The notes under the pieces: generated by a model
Databases searched by the model: none
What the model saw: only the letters and a program-made list of their open reading frames with translations
Told to the model about the DNA's origin: nothing
Shown here: positions 1 to 9,154 of the stretch, piece by piece
Layout of the letters: every line of letters starts with the position of its first letter
Position numbering within the stretch: position 1 is the stretch's first letter
Position numbers and translations under genes: made by a program
DNA from: Clostridia bacterium
GTDB taxonomy: Bacteria > Bacillota > Clostridia > Oscillospirales > Acutalibacteraceae
Direction of reading: 5' to 3'
Assembly (NCBI GenBank): GCA_017409265.1
Contig: JAFQSY010000075.1
Coordinates: forward strand, 1-64,000
DNA: 64,000 nt

Positions 1-1
1 A

Positions 2-1813
2 ATCGAAGAGCCCGAAACACCCGCAGATCCCAACGGCGGTACATTCGAAGGTTGGGAAGATGAAGACGGCGAAGAGGTTGAATTCCCCTACAACGTACCT
101 GACGAAGAGGATAAGGAAATCACCATCACTCCCGTATATCATTACACAGTAATTTACGATGCAGAGGGCGCAACAGTTCATACTGTTAAGAACAGAGCAG
201 GTTCAGACCTTGAAGTTCCCGAAGCTCCCGCAAAGGAAGGCTATAAGTTCATTATGTGGGCTGATGCTGACGGCAAGACTCCTGCTGATTATGCAACAAT
301 CCCCGAAAAGAACGTAACATTCAATGCTATTTACGAAGTAAGTGCTTACCAGATTTATTACTATGTAAACGGCGAACTTGTTGCTAACAAGTCAGCTGAA
401 TACGGTGAAACAATCGTAACAGGCGTTGATGCAGATGCAAAGAAGGTTAATATCCTTACTTACAGCACTCCCGAAGGCTATGAGTTCGACGGCTGGTACA
501 CAGATTCTGCAATGACAACCAAGCTTGCAGACGGTGCAACAGTTGGTGCTGCAAAGGTTTACCTCTACGCAAAGGAAACTGCAGGTACTTATGATGCAAC
601 CTTCATGGTAGACGACGAAGTTTATGAAACTGTTCCCACCGTTTACGGCAAGGAAATCGTTCTTCCCGAAGAACCCACCAAGGAAGGCTATACATTCCTC
701 GGCTGGACTCCCAATGCTATCATCATGGATGCCGAAGGCATGACCTTCGAGGCAACATGGGTTGAAACAGCAGGTGCTTACACAGCAACATACTATGTTG
801 ACGGTGAAATGTACGGCAAGCCCTTTGCAATGGCATACGGCGACGAGCTTGATGTTCCCGCTGATCCCGATAAGGAAGGCTACACCTTCGTTGGTTGGGC
901 AACCAAGTCGGATGCAACACCTGAAGAAGTAGTAGATCTTACCGGAGCAACAATGCCCGCACATGATGTTGAGTACTATGCAGTATTCACAATCAATAAC
1001 TACACCGTAAACTTCAACAACAACCTCGCTCTTGATGAATCACCCTACATGTCAGAGGAAACAGAAGTTTACTCAACAGATGATTACGATTATGCTGAAC
1101 CGGTAGTTATTCCTGCTGATCCCACTAACATCAACTCCGCATATTACACCTTCATGGGTTGGACAGATGTTAAGGGCGGCACAGAAGCAAAGTACACAGC
1201 AGAATCAGTTCTCCCGATGCCCGCAGACGACCTTGAACTCTATGCGGTTTACGAGAGAGTAGGCGTTAAGCTTATTCCCGGCGACGGTTCAACAACTGTT
1301 ATCGAGAGAGACGGCGTTAAGGAAAGCATCGCAGCCGGCAGTGTAACAAATGTACCTTACGATACCGAAGGCTACACAGATGAAGACTTCGATAAAGCAT
1401 GGTTTGTTTACGGTCTTAAGGAAGGTCTCACTCAAAAGACTTTTGAGGCCGGCAACTATGTAGCTGTTCAGGGTGACGGTGAAATCCGCATCACAGCTAA
1501 CAGAGGCCGTATGGGTACAGGCGCTGTTATCGAGGTATACGATAATGTTACCGGCGAAAGAGTAGAAAAATTCATTGTTATTATCTTCGGTGATCTTAAC
1601 GGTGATGCAAAGATTAGTAGCCCTGACAGTGGCTTGCTTAAGGATGAACTTTCAGATCCCTCTTGGTCAGCTACCAAGACGAGAGTTGAATACATGTTCA
1701 GAGCAGCTAATGTAAGCGGCGACAGAAAGGTTAGTTCGGCTGATAGTGGTAGACTTTCAGATGCAATCTCCAAGATAAAGACTATTGACCAGGTAACCGG
1801 TAAAGCTTCGTAA
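2..1813 (+). CDS. InlB-repeat surface protein with C-terminal dockerin-like domain (5' end outside window)
   Basis: The frame is open from the first bases of the window, so the true start lies upstream; about 603 residues are visible. The visible part holds about six InlB-B/Listeria-Bacteroides repeats, recognised by the ending EGYTFxGW and by yTaTYYVDGE-type first strands. A module around residues 420-530 follows (VKLIPGDGS, then GTGAVIEVYD). The C-terminus is dockerin-like, with two calcium loops, GDLNGDAKISSPD and ANVSGDRKVSSAD, about 45 residues apart. The last InlB unit (TNINSAYYTFMGW, YAVYERV) closely matches the last unit of the gene at 9155-19738, so the two are paralogues. Family knowledge: InlB-B repeats are beta-grasp stalk modules and dockerins bind cohesins. 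Role as a secreted surface protein is inferred. No LPXTG or SLH anchor is seen. Confidence 0.85.
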   Translation: MEEPETPADPNGGTFEGWEDEDGEEVEFPYNVPDEEDKEITITPVYHYTVIYDAEGATVHTVKNRAGSDLEVPEAPAKEGYKFIMWADADGKTPADYATIPEKNVTFNAIYEVSAYQIYYYVNGELVANKSAEYGETIVTGVDADAKKVNILTYSTPEGYEFDGWYTDSAMTTKLADGATVGAAKVYLYAKETAGTYDATFMVDDEVYETVPTVYGKEIVLPEEPTKEGYTFLGWTPNAIIMDAEGMTFEATWVETAGAYTATYYVDGEMYGKPFAMAYGDELDVPADPDKEGYTFVGWATKSDATPEEVVDLTGATMPAHDVEYYAVFTINNYTVNFNNNLALDESPYMSEETEVYSTDDYDYAEPVVIPADPTNINSAYYTFMGWTDVKGGTEAKYTAESVLPMPADDLELYAVYERVGVKLIPGDGSTTVIERDGVKESIAAGSVTNVPYDTEGYTDEDFDKAWFVYGLKEGLTQKTFEAGNYVAVQGDGEIRITANRGRMGTGAVIEVYDNVTGERVEKFIVIIFGDLNGDAKISSPDSGLLKDELSDPSWSATKTRVEYMFRAANVSGDRKVSSADSGRLSDAISKIKTIDQVTGKAS

Positions 1814-1827
1814 CTTAAAATATTTGA

Positions 1828-1857
1828 CCCACATGGGAGTTTCGACTCCCATGTGGG
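1828..1857 (+). other. Perfect 13-bp hairpin with TTCG loop, no T-tract
   Basis: The arms at 1828-1840 and 1845-1857 are perfectly complementary and enclose the extra-stable TTCG tetraloop. It starts 15 bases after the stop of the first giant gene. The bases that follow are AAAACGCG, so there is no T-run of a classical intrinsic terminator. It may stabilise the 3' end of the mRNA or stop transcription with a factor; function is inferred. Confidence 0.6.
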
Positions 1858-1895
1858 AAAACGCGATTTAACAGAATGATTTATTCTGAAGAGCG

Positions 1896-1949
1896 GGGAG
1901 CGATGCGTGCATCGTTGTTTTAATAAAAAATGATGCAGGCATCGTTCCC
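1896..1949. repeat. Two palindromic direct repeats forming a larger inverted repeat
   Basis: Two 16-base units share the pattern (C/T)GATGC-2-GCATCGTT: CGATGCGTGCATCGTT at 1901-1916 and TGATGCAGGCATCGTT at 1931-1946. Each is itself a near-perfect palindrome, and their centres are 30 bp apart, about three helical turns. The flanks extend this into one inverted repeat, 1896-1914 against 1931-1949 with few mismatches. It lies upstream of the gene at 2068. It could be a tandem operator for a dimeric regulator or an RNA hairpin. Confidence 0.5.
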
Positions 1950-1971
1950 TGCGCAGAGTAAATTTCGCAAA

Positions 1972-2000
1972 TTTTCAATGCCTGTAAATAAGGCTATAAA
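1972..2000 (+). promoter_or_regulatory. Possible weak sigma-A promoter for the 2313-residue protein gene
   Basis: TTTTCA at 1972-1977 and TATAAA at 1995-2000 are separated by 17 bases. The -35 matches poorly, so this is tentative. The site lies 68 bases upstream of the start codon and just after the palindromic repeats at 1896-1949. Confidence 0.3.
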
Positions 2001-2067
2001 AGGCGGACGTTAAAATTTCGTTTGCTTTATGCAAATAAATATTCCTTAAATTAAGGGAGGAAAATGC

Positions 2068-5000
2068 ATGAAATTAATCAAAAGGTCGGTTTCTGTTTTT
2101 CTTGCTGTTTTGATGATTTTCAGTTCCTTTTCCCTGCTTGCAACCGCTGCTGAAAGTGCAGTTGAGGATACCAATCCTATAACTACAAAAGCAGATTACA
2201 ACTGGGCAATCGATACTATTTTTTACAGACAGAAAAGAACAACAACCGGCGAAATCATTACAGACAATTGGATTCCAACTGAAAATGTAATGAAAGATGA
2301 AACTGTTAAAGCAAGAGTGTTTATGAAGACAGATTTCCCTCTTGCAAACTCACAGTTCTTCTTCTTATACCCTTCAAACTTCCTGACAATGGACGTAACA
2401 AACTGTCCTCCTACGTCAGGTGGTTATGAGTTACTTACTGGCGGAATCAACGGATTTGACGGTAACTTTGATTACAGCACAGAATGTGATGCAGTTTTCC
2501 AGGAAATGGTTGATGAAGGTTATCTTACAGAAGATGATATTATTGACCGTGGTTGGATTTATGTTAACATGGATACCGGCACAAGCCCCTATCAGCTTGA
2601 CGGTTCACAGTGGCTGTTTGAGTTTGAATTTACTGTTAATAAGGATGCAACCAATGTTGGCCAGCTTTATCTTTCAGCAGAATGTATTGCTGATAATGAT
2701 AAATATATGGGTAGAACCGATATTACAGCTAACCCTTACAATGATGATTATCAGGACGGCGATCTTTCCAGCTGGACAGATATGACCTTCGGCTATACTC
2801 TTAACGACACCGATGCCAACAGTACAATCGACCTTTACTCATCACTTACTTTTGATGCAGGCGAAGGTAAATTTGCTGACGGAACATCAACCTTCACAGT
2901 TGAAAACTATGAAGTTCAGGCAACAACACCTATTGATAACTTCCCCGGCGCTCCCGTGCTTGAGGGCGAAGAGTTCCTCGGTTGGGTTCCTGCTGAGAAG
3001 TATGATAATTATACCGCAGAAGACCTTATCAATGATGAGTATGTTTTAAAAGGTAATTACAACTATCAGCATGAAGAAGCAACCTATAAGGCTGTTTATA
3101 CAACAGAAAACACAGTAACAGTTAATGTTCATTACTATGATTTGGTTAAAAAAGAAGATGTTGTTGTTGATACCAATAAGTATGCAACAAAGACAGGTTA
3201 TGCAGTAGAGATTATCGCTGACGAAGATATCCCTGCTGAAATCCCTGCTGAAACAACATATATTGCATTCTCAAAGCTTCCTGCAATCGAACACTACAAG
3301 TTTGATTCAACTAATGCTTTGAATGTTCTTAAGGTTGAGAGCGCTGCTGAGAATGGCGCATCAACACTTGATGTTTACTATATTCCCGAAACATACACAG
3401 TAACATTCAATCCCGCTAACGGCGGTGCGGTTGCAACAAATTCTGATGTTGTCTATTACACAGAGCTTACTTCTCCTGCAGCTCCCGAAAAGAGTGGCTG
3501 GAAGTTCACAGAATGGCTTGGTGATGATGAAGATAAGTCAACACTTGGTGCAGAGCAGAAGTTCAATGTTACAGGCAACGTAAACTATGTTGCACAGTAT
3601 GAATCCGCTGAAACAACAGTAGCTGTTAAGGTTAAGTATACTGACCTTGCAAACAACAAAGAGGAAAAGATTGTTCCTCATACAACTGTTGATACAATCG
3701 CAGGCTACACAGTAGCTCTTGTTGAAACAGCAGGAGATGCAGAAAACACAACATATTATCTTATCAAAGATCTTCCCGTAATCGAACACTATGAGTATGA
3801 TGCAGATAGCACAACAACAACCGTAACGGCTGCTGCTGACGGCACATCAGAGCTCATTGTTGCTTACAAGCCTAAGAAGTATACTGCAACCTTCACAGGC
3901 GCAGAAACAATGGGTAATGTTGATTATTACACCGAGCTTACCGTTCCCGCAGGTCCCGTTGAAGACGGTAAGACCTTTGTTAAATGGGTAGGCAGCGACG
4001 GAACAGAGCTTGTTCCCGGAACAGCCGAAGCACCTGCAACATTTATCCTTAAGGGCGATGTAATTTATACTGCTGATTATAGTCTTAATACTTACAACAC
4101 AACACTCAGCTTCACAGGTGAAGCAGGTGTTGATTATCCCGTAACTGCAACTCTTCCCACAGTAAAACCCGGTAATATAGGTGATGAAATCGTTCTCAAC
4201 GATCCTGATCCCGTAACGGGCTGGGAATTCAACGGTTGGGATACACCCGTTGGTGCAGTTGAAAAGGACGGCAAGTATTATTACGGCACATCCGATGTAA
4301 CCGTTTCAGGTTCATGGACTCATACCGTATACTACATTAATTACTGGCTTGATGATGCAAAGACAATTCAGTATGGCGATACCGCTGAAGCTTACTATGA
4401 CGAACCCATTGAGCTTATTGACGGTCCCACAGAGAATGAACTTGCGCTTAGCGGAATTAACGGCAAGAAATTCAACGAATGGATTTGCGATTACACAGAA
4501 ATGCCTGCGGCAAATGTTGATGTTATTGCTGACCTCGAATCCATTTTGTATACAGTAAATGTCAGATATACTGATGGAACAACAGAGACTCTCTACCGTT
4601 ACTATGGCGAAGAGGTAACAATCGATGATCTTCCTGACATTGAAGATATCGAGGGTTATACCTTCTCAAGCTGGACCATCAACGGTAAGAAGAATGCAAC
4701 TCTTCCTTACAAAGTTGTAGGTACAACAAGTATTCTCGGTAATTTTGATATTCATAAGTGGGATCTTTATTACTGGATTGATGAGGATGCTTACAAAGCA
4801 TTCGATACAGAAAAAGCAGTTGAACCCATTATGCATGTTGAAGATTTAGATTATGGCTCGGAAATCCTCAATATTCCAGCTAACCCCGAAAAGGAAGGCC
4901 ATGTATTCACATCATGGGATACAGATCCTGTCGGAGCAGAGATGGGCGACGGAGATATGCACTTCTTTGCTTGCTGGAGACCGGAAACATACACCGTAAT

Positions 5001-8000
5001 CTGGGATAACGAAGGCGAAAAGGAAACAGTTGAAAACGTTCCTTACGGTTCGGTTCTCGAAATTCCTGCTCCCACAAAGACAGGCTACACCCTTAAGGGT
5101 TGGACCGGTCTTGAAATAGCTGAAGAAGGCGACACAACAATGCCTGATGTCGGCGATAATGGCGCAACAATTACTTACTATGCAGATTGGGAAGCTAATA
5201 AGTATCCTGTAACATTTAATGCAAACGGCGGTATCTTTGCTGATAACACAGATGAAAAGACAATTGAAGTTGCATACGGCGATACTATCAAAGCTCCCGA
5301 AATCCCCACCAGAAGCGGTTATGCATGGGGTGGCTGGAATCCTGCTGATCTCGGCACTATGGATACAACCGATGGCAAGAAGGTCTTCAATGCAACCTGG
5401 ATTGCAAGCGATGTTAATTACACAATCGAAACCTACATTATGGATACAGAAGGTAAATACGGTGATCCTACTGTTGAAACCAAGCCCAGCACAACAGATG
5501 CTAACGTATCCGTAACTCCTGAAATCAAGACAGGCTTCAAAGTTGACGAAGCAGCCAGCAAGCTTTCAGGTACAGTAGGTGTTGACGGATTAACTCTTAA
5601 GATTTACTACATCCGTGAACAGTATACTCTTAAAAAAGTTGTTGAAGATAAAACCACAACAACTATACTTTACTATGGTGCAAAGGTTTCACTTGAAGAG
5701 CCCGGAAAGACCGGTCACTCCTTCGGCGGTTGGACATGGACAAATGATGCAGACGAAACAGTAGCGGCTCCCGCAACAATGCCTGCATACAATGTAACAG
5801 CAACAGCATCGTTCACACCTAACACTCATAACGTTATCTATAAGGTAAACGGAGAAGTTTACCAGACAATTGAAAATGTTGCATACGGCACACAGGTAAC
5901 AGTAATTGCAAAGCCCGTTGAAACAGGTAAGACCTTCAGCGATTGGGATAAGACAGACTTTACAATGCCTGATGAAGACGTAATCATCAACTGTACAGCA
6001 ACAGTAAACACTCATGACGTTATCTATAAGGTAAACGGAGAGGTTTATAAGACAGTTGAAGACGTAGCATACGGCACACAGGTAACAGTAATTGCAAAGC
6101 CCGTTGAAACAGGTAAGACCTTCAGCGATTGGGATAAGACAGACTTTACAATGCCTGATGAAGACGTAGTTATCAACTGTACTGCAACAGTAAATACTCA
6201 CGACGTTATCTACATGGTAGGTAATGCTGAACACGCAAGAATTAAGGATGTTGCATACGGCACACAGGTAACAATCCTTGCTGACCTCAAAGAAGACGGC
6301 AAGACCTTCAGCGGCTGGACTATCAACGGCGTTAAGGCTGAAGACTTCACAATGCCCGACAATGATGTAACAATCGTTGGTTCATGGACAGTAAACGACT
6401 TCACAGTAACTTACTTCAAAGATAAGAATAAGACTGACGTTCATTACACCTACACAGGTGCATACGGTGCAGAATATAATGTTCCTGCAATCGACAAAGA
6501 AGGTCATGAATTCCTCGGTTGGTTCAATGCAGACGGTTCAGAAGCTAATCTTCCCGCTGCAGGAGAATTAACAACCGTTCCTCTCAATGGTGCAGTTTAC
6601 TATGCTGATTGGAAGGTAAACGAATACGAGCTTGTTTATAACGCAGGTGCAGGTAAGTTTGCAGACGGTAAGAACACCGTAACATTCAATACAGCTTACG
6701 GAACAGCTCAGGCTGATTGGAAAGTTCCTGAAGTACCCACAAGAGCAGGTTACACCTTCGGCGGCTGGAATGTCACCTCAACTGACACAATGCCCGCAAG
6801 CAAGAAGGTAATTACCGCAATATGGAATGCAATTCCTTACACAGTAACATGGATTAACGGCAGCCAGCAGATTGTTGACGATTACATCTATGGTAATGAA
6901 ATCATAGCTCCCGAAGAGCCCTCAAGAACAGGTTGGACATTCACCGGTTGGCTTGAAGCTGACGGCGTAACCTACTTCTCCGAAGGCGATGTAATGGGTG
7001 AAAAGAGCCTTGTTTATACCGCACAGTGGGAAGGCAACGAAGGCATCACTTATGAAATTTACAGATACTTTGCTCCCACAGAAGGAACAGAGTGGATGGA
7101 TTCAACTGAAGCTGAAAAGCTTTACGGCAAGCCCGGCATGACATCTCTTACAGGTAAGGCAGGCGAAACCGCAAAGGTTGACACAGCAGCTGAAGCAGTT
7201 GCAGGCTTCTACATTGACGAAGAGAACAGTATCCTTTCAAAGGAAATCGCCGGCAACGGCTCAACAGATCTCGTTATCTACTATCTTAGAGAGAAAGTTA
7301 ACGTAACTGTTAAGGATCCCGACGGCGAAACCTACTACGAAGGCGAAGTTGACTTCGGCGATGAAATCACAGTTCCCGATCCCGAGAAGGAAGGCCACGA
7401 GTTTGATAAGTGGGTTGACGAAGACGGCAACACCGTAACATTCCCGATGCCCGCTCCTTCAGAAGATATCGTTATCAAGCCCGTATGGACTGTTAACAAG
7501 TATGGCATCACATTCGTTGATGACAACGGTGATGTTATCCAGGCAACCAAGGAAGTTGAATACGGCAGCACAATCGTTGCTCCTGAAGATCCCAAGAAGG
7601 AAGGTTATAACTTCGCTTATTGGCGTGATAAGGAAACAAAGGCTGTAATGCCCGCAACAATGCCTGCAAAGGATGTAACTTACGAAGCATACTATACTGC
7701 AGGTGAAGATACCACATACTATATCGAAGTTTACATGATGGATACCAACGGCGAGTACACAATGGCTTCACAGACCATTGCTACAGGCACAACAGGTGAT
7801 CCCATCAGCATCACTCCGGGTACAGTTGAAGGCTGCACATATGATGCAACCAAGAGCGTACTTACAGGTATAATCACAGCAGAAGGAACAACCCTTAAGG
7901 TTTACTACGCGCGTAATAAGTACACAGTAACCTTCAATTCCGGCGACGGCGTATTTGCCGACGATGCAACAGTTGTAGGTCCCACATCTGTATACTTCGG

Positions 8001-9009
8001 TGCAGCGATCCCTGTTCCTGCTGCTCCCGCAAGAGAAGGCTATGACTTCACAGGCTGGGATAAGGAAGTTCCCGCAACAATGCCTGCTGATAATCTTACC
8101 TTCAATGCAACATGGACCGAAGCAGAGTACACAATCACTTATATCATTAATGATAAGAAGGAAGTTGTACCCTACAAGTTCGGCGCTGATGTTGCAACTC
8201 CTGATGAGCCCGTTGTTGAAGGCATGACATTCCTTGATTGGGATACAGAAATTCCTGTAACAATGCCTGCAAAGGATCTCATCATCATCGCTCTGTTTGA
8301 AACCGCTGTTTATAAGGTAACATTCATGATTGATGGCGAGGTTTATGAAGAAATCATGGTTAAGGCCGGTTCGGAAATTCCCGTACCTTCAGTAGAACCC
8401 ACCAAGGAATATCATGTATTTGCAGGCTGGCAGAATGTTCCCGCAACAATGCCCGCAAATGATATTGAAATCGAAGGCAAGTTCGACAGAGTTCCCGTTA
8501 AGCTTGTACCTTATGATGACAACGCAACAACCGTTATTGATGATGAAAATAAGGCTATCTACGGTCTTGCAGAAGACATGGAAGAAGGTCTTCTCCGCGC
8601 TGCATATCTCCGCGTTGAGGGCGACGGTTACTTCACCGTAACACCTTCAAAGGCTGCCAGCGGCAGAGTAATCTGCGGTACAGGTGCAGTTGTCAAGCTT
8701 TATGACCGTATGGGTACAGAAGACGAGTCAGACGACGTGCTTAAAGAAACTTACACAATCGTCATCTTCGGCGATCTTAACGGTGATGCACGAATCAGCA
8801 ATACTGACTACTCAATAGCTCAGGCTGAAGTTGATTGGATTACCACATGGTCAGATCCCATGAGTTCTGATTATAACCTTTACAAAACAATGGCTGCTGA
8901 CTTCAACGGCGACTCAATGATCAGCGTTGGTGAAGCATCAAGCATTGAAAGAGCTGTTCTTGGCACAGTTGATTTCGATCAGACAACAGGTACAGTTATT
9001 CGCGATTAA
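2068..9009 (+). CDS. Giant secreted InlB/MucBP-repeat protein with dockerin-like C-terminus (2313 aa)
   Basis: The ATG follows a good ribosome site (AAGGGAGG) and opens a signal peptide, MKLIKRSVSVFLAVLMIF..LLATAAE, residues 1-28. Residues of about 45-260 form a unique beta-rich domain (IFYRQ, VKARVFMKTDF) similar to N-terminal segments of the next gene's product. From about residue 265 to 2140 there are about 21 InlB-B repeats ending in GYxFxGW-like motifs and often followed by PATMPAxD. About five MucBP-like units ending in YYxRE or YYxPE are interspersed. A pre-dockerin module (VKLVPYDD, CGTGAVVKLYDR) leads to loops GDLNGDARISNTD and ADFNGDSMISVGE. The second loop has Glu instead of Asp at position 12. 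The product is strongly acidic. It is probably a secreted stalk or scaffold-attached protein; ligand unknown. No other anchor motif is seen. Confidence 0.85.
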   Translation: MKLIKRSVSVFLAVLMIFSSFSLLATAAESAVEDTNPITTKADYNWAIDTIFYRQKRTTTGEIITDNWIPTENVMKDETVKARVFMKTDFPLANSQFFFLYPSNFLTMDVTNCPPTSGGYELLTGGINGFDGNFDYSTECDAVFQEMVDEGYLTEDDIIDRGWIYVNMDTGTSPYQLDGSQWLFEFEFTVNKDATNVGQLYLSAECIADNDKYMGRTDITANPYNDDYQDGDLSSWTDMTFGYTLNDTDANSTIDLYSSLTFDAGEGKFADGTSTFTVENYEVQATTPIDNFPGAPVLEGEEFLGWVPAEKYDNYTAEDLINDEYVLKGNYNYQHEEATYKAVYTTENTVTVNVHYYDLVKKEDVVVDTNKYATKTGYAVEIIADEDIPAEIPAETTYIAFSKLPAIEHYKFDSTNALNVLKVESAAENGASTLDVYYIPETYTVTFNPANGGAVATNSDVVYYTELTSPAAPEKSGWKFTEWLGDDEDKSTLGAEQKFNVTGNVNYVAQYESAETTVAVKVKYTDLANNKEEKIVPHTTVDTIAGYTVALVETAGDAENTTYYLIKDLPVIEHYEYDADSTTTTVTAAADGTSELIVAYKPKKYTATFTGAETMGNVDYYTELTVPAGPVEDGKTFVKWVGSDGTELVPGTAEAPATFILKGDVIYTADYSLNTYNTTLSFTGEAGVDYPVTATLPTVKPGNIGDEIVLNDPDPVTGWEFNGWDTPVGAVEKDGKYYYGTSDVTVSGSWTHTVYYINYWLDDAKTIQYGDTAEAYYDEPIELIDGPTENELALSGINGKKFNEWICDYTEMPAANVDVIADLESILYTVNVRYTDGTTETLYRYYGEEVTIDDLPDIEDIEGYTFSSWTINGKKNATLPYKVVGTTSILGNFDIHKWDLYYWIDEDAYKAFDTEKAVEPIMHVEDLDYGSEILNIPANPEKEGHVFTSWDTDPVGAEMGDGDMHFFACWRPETYTVIWDNEGEKETVENVPYGSVLEIPAPTKTGYTLKGWTGLEIAEEGDTTMPDVGDNGATITYYADWEANKYPVTFNANGGIFADNTDEKTIEVAYGDTIKAPEIPTRSGYAWGGWNPADLGTMDTTDGKKVFNATWIASDVNYTIETYIMDTEGKYGDPTVETKPSTTDANVSVTPEIKTGFKVDEAASKLSGTVGVDGLTLKIYYIREQYTLKKVVEDKTTTTILYYGAKVSLEEPGKTGHSFGGWTWTNDADETVAAPATMPAYNVTATASFTPNTHNVIYKVNGEVYQTIENVAYGTQVTVIAKPVETGKTFSDWDKTDFTMPDEDVIINCTATVNTHDVIYKVNGEVYKTVEDVAYGTQVTVIAKPVETGKTFSDWDKTDFTMPDEDVVINCTATVNTHDVIYMVGNAEHARIKDVAYGTQVTILADLKEDGKTFSGWTINGVKAEDFTMPDNDVTIVGSWTVNDFTVTYFKDKNKTDVHYTYTGAYGAEYNVPAIDKEGHEFLGWFNADGSEANLPAAGELTTVPLNGAVYYADWKVNEYELVYNAGAGKFADGKNTVTFNTAYGTAQADWKVPEVPTRAGYTFGGWNVTSTDTMPASKKVITAIWNAIPYTVTWINGSQQIVDDYIYGNEIIAPEEPSRTGWTFTGWLEADGVTYFSEGDVMGEKSLVYTAQWEGNEGITYEIYRYFAPTEGTEWMDSTEAEKLYGKPGMTSLTGKAGETAKVDTAAEAVAGFYIDEENSILSKEIAGNGSTDLVIYYLREKVNVTVKDPDGETYYEGEVDFGDEITVPDPEKEGHEFDKWVDEDGNTVTFPMPAPSEDIVIKPVWTVNKYGITFVDDNGDVIQATKEVEYGSTIVAPEDPKKEGYNFAYWRDKETKAVMPATMPAKDVTYEAYYTAGEDTTYYIEVYMMDTNGEYTMASQTIATGTTGDPISITPGTVEGCTYDATKSVLTGIITAEGTTLKVYYARNKYTVTFNSGDGVFADDATVVGPTSVYFGAAIPVPAAPAREGYDFTGWDKEVPATMPADNLTFNATWTEAEYTITYIINDKKEVVPYKFGADVATPDEPVVEGMTFLDWDTEIPVTMPAKDLIIIALFETAVYKVTFMIDGEVYEEIMVKAGSEIPVPSVEPTKEYHVFAGWQNVPATMPANDIEIEGKFDRVPVKLVPYDDNATTVIDDENKAIYGLAEDMEEGLLRAAYLRVEGDGYFTVTPSKAASGRVICGTGAVVKLYDRMGTEDESDDVLKETYTIVIFGDLNGDARISNTDYSIAQAEVDWITTWSDPMSSDYNLYKTMAADFNGDSMISVGEASSIERAVLGTVDFDQTTGTVIRD
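5823..6194 (+). repeat. Tandem 186-bp duplication inside the giant gene
   Basis: Two copies, 5823-6008 and 6009-6194, are nearly identical over a 186-bp period, exactly one 62-residue InlB-type module (HxVIYKVNGEVY, VAYGTQVTV, GKTFSDWDKT). A third, more diverged unit of the same phase starts at 6195. The low divergence indicates recent in-frame module duplication. Confidence 0.9.
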
Positions 9010-9030
9010 ACTGCACATCTAACCAAATAA

Positions 9031-9056
9031 CACCTGCGGGGGAAACCCCGCAGGTG
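9031..9056 (+). other. Perfect 11-bp hairpin with GAAA loop, no T-tract
   Basis: The arms at 9031-9041 and 9046-9056 (CACCTGCGGGG and its complement) close a GAAA tetraloop. It begins 22 bases after the stop of the 2313-residue protein gene and is followed by AGGAAAGAT rather than a T-run. Its placement mirrors the hairpin at 1828-1857. It may mark the mRNA 3' end or let some transcription continue into the next gene. Confidence 0.6.
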
Positions 9057-9154
9057 AGGAAAGATAAATCCGATATTATTTAGAGCAGAGGGTGCAATCT
9101 GTTCTATGGTTTGCCTGTTTTTTTCGGGCAGATACAAATCAAGGAGGATATCTC

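Noticed and set aside
392-964. 190-codon minus-strand frame
   Set aside because: It lies wholly antisense to InlB repeats, with low-complexity Cys/Phe/Ile content and no ribosome site.
5689-6234. Long cysteine-rich open frame on the minus strand
   Set aside because: It is antisense to the giant + strand repeat gene and mirrors its 186-bp repeats; the frame is open only because of the repeated codon pattern.
9112-9131. Short hairpin TGCCTG-T6-CGGGCA before the third giant gene
   Set aside because: A six-base-pair stem with a wobble in T-rich DNA is not distinguishable from chance.
9092-9154. Upstream extension of the 3527-residue protein
   Set aside because: The extra 21 residues precede the signal peptide and lack a ribosome site, whereas ATG 9155 has AAGGAGG at ideal distance.
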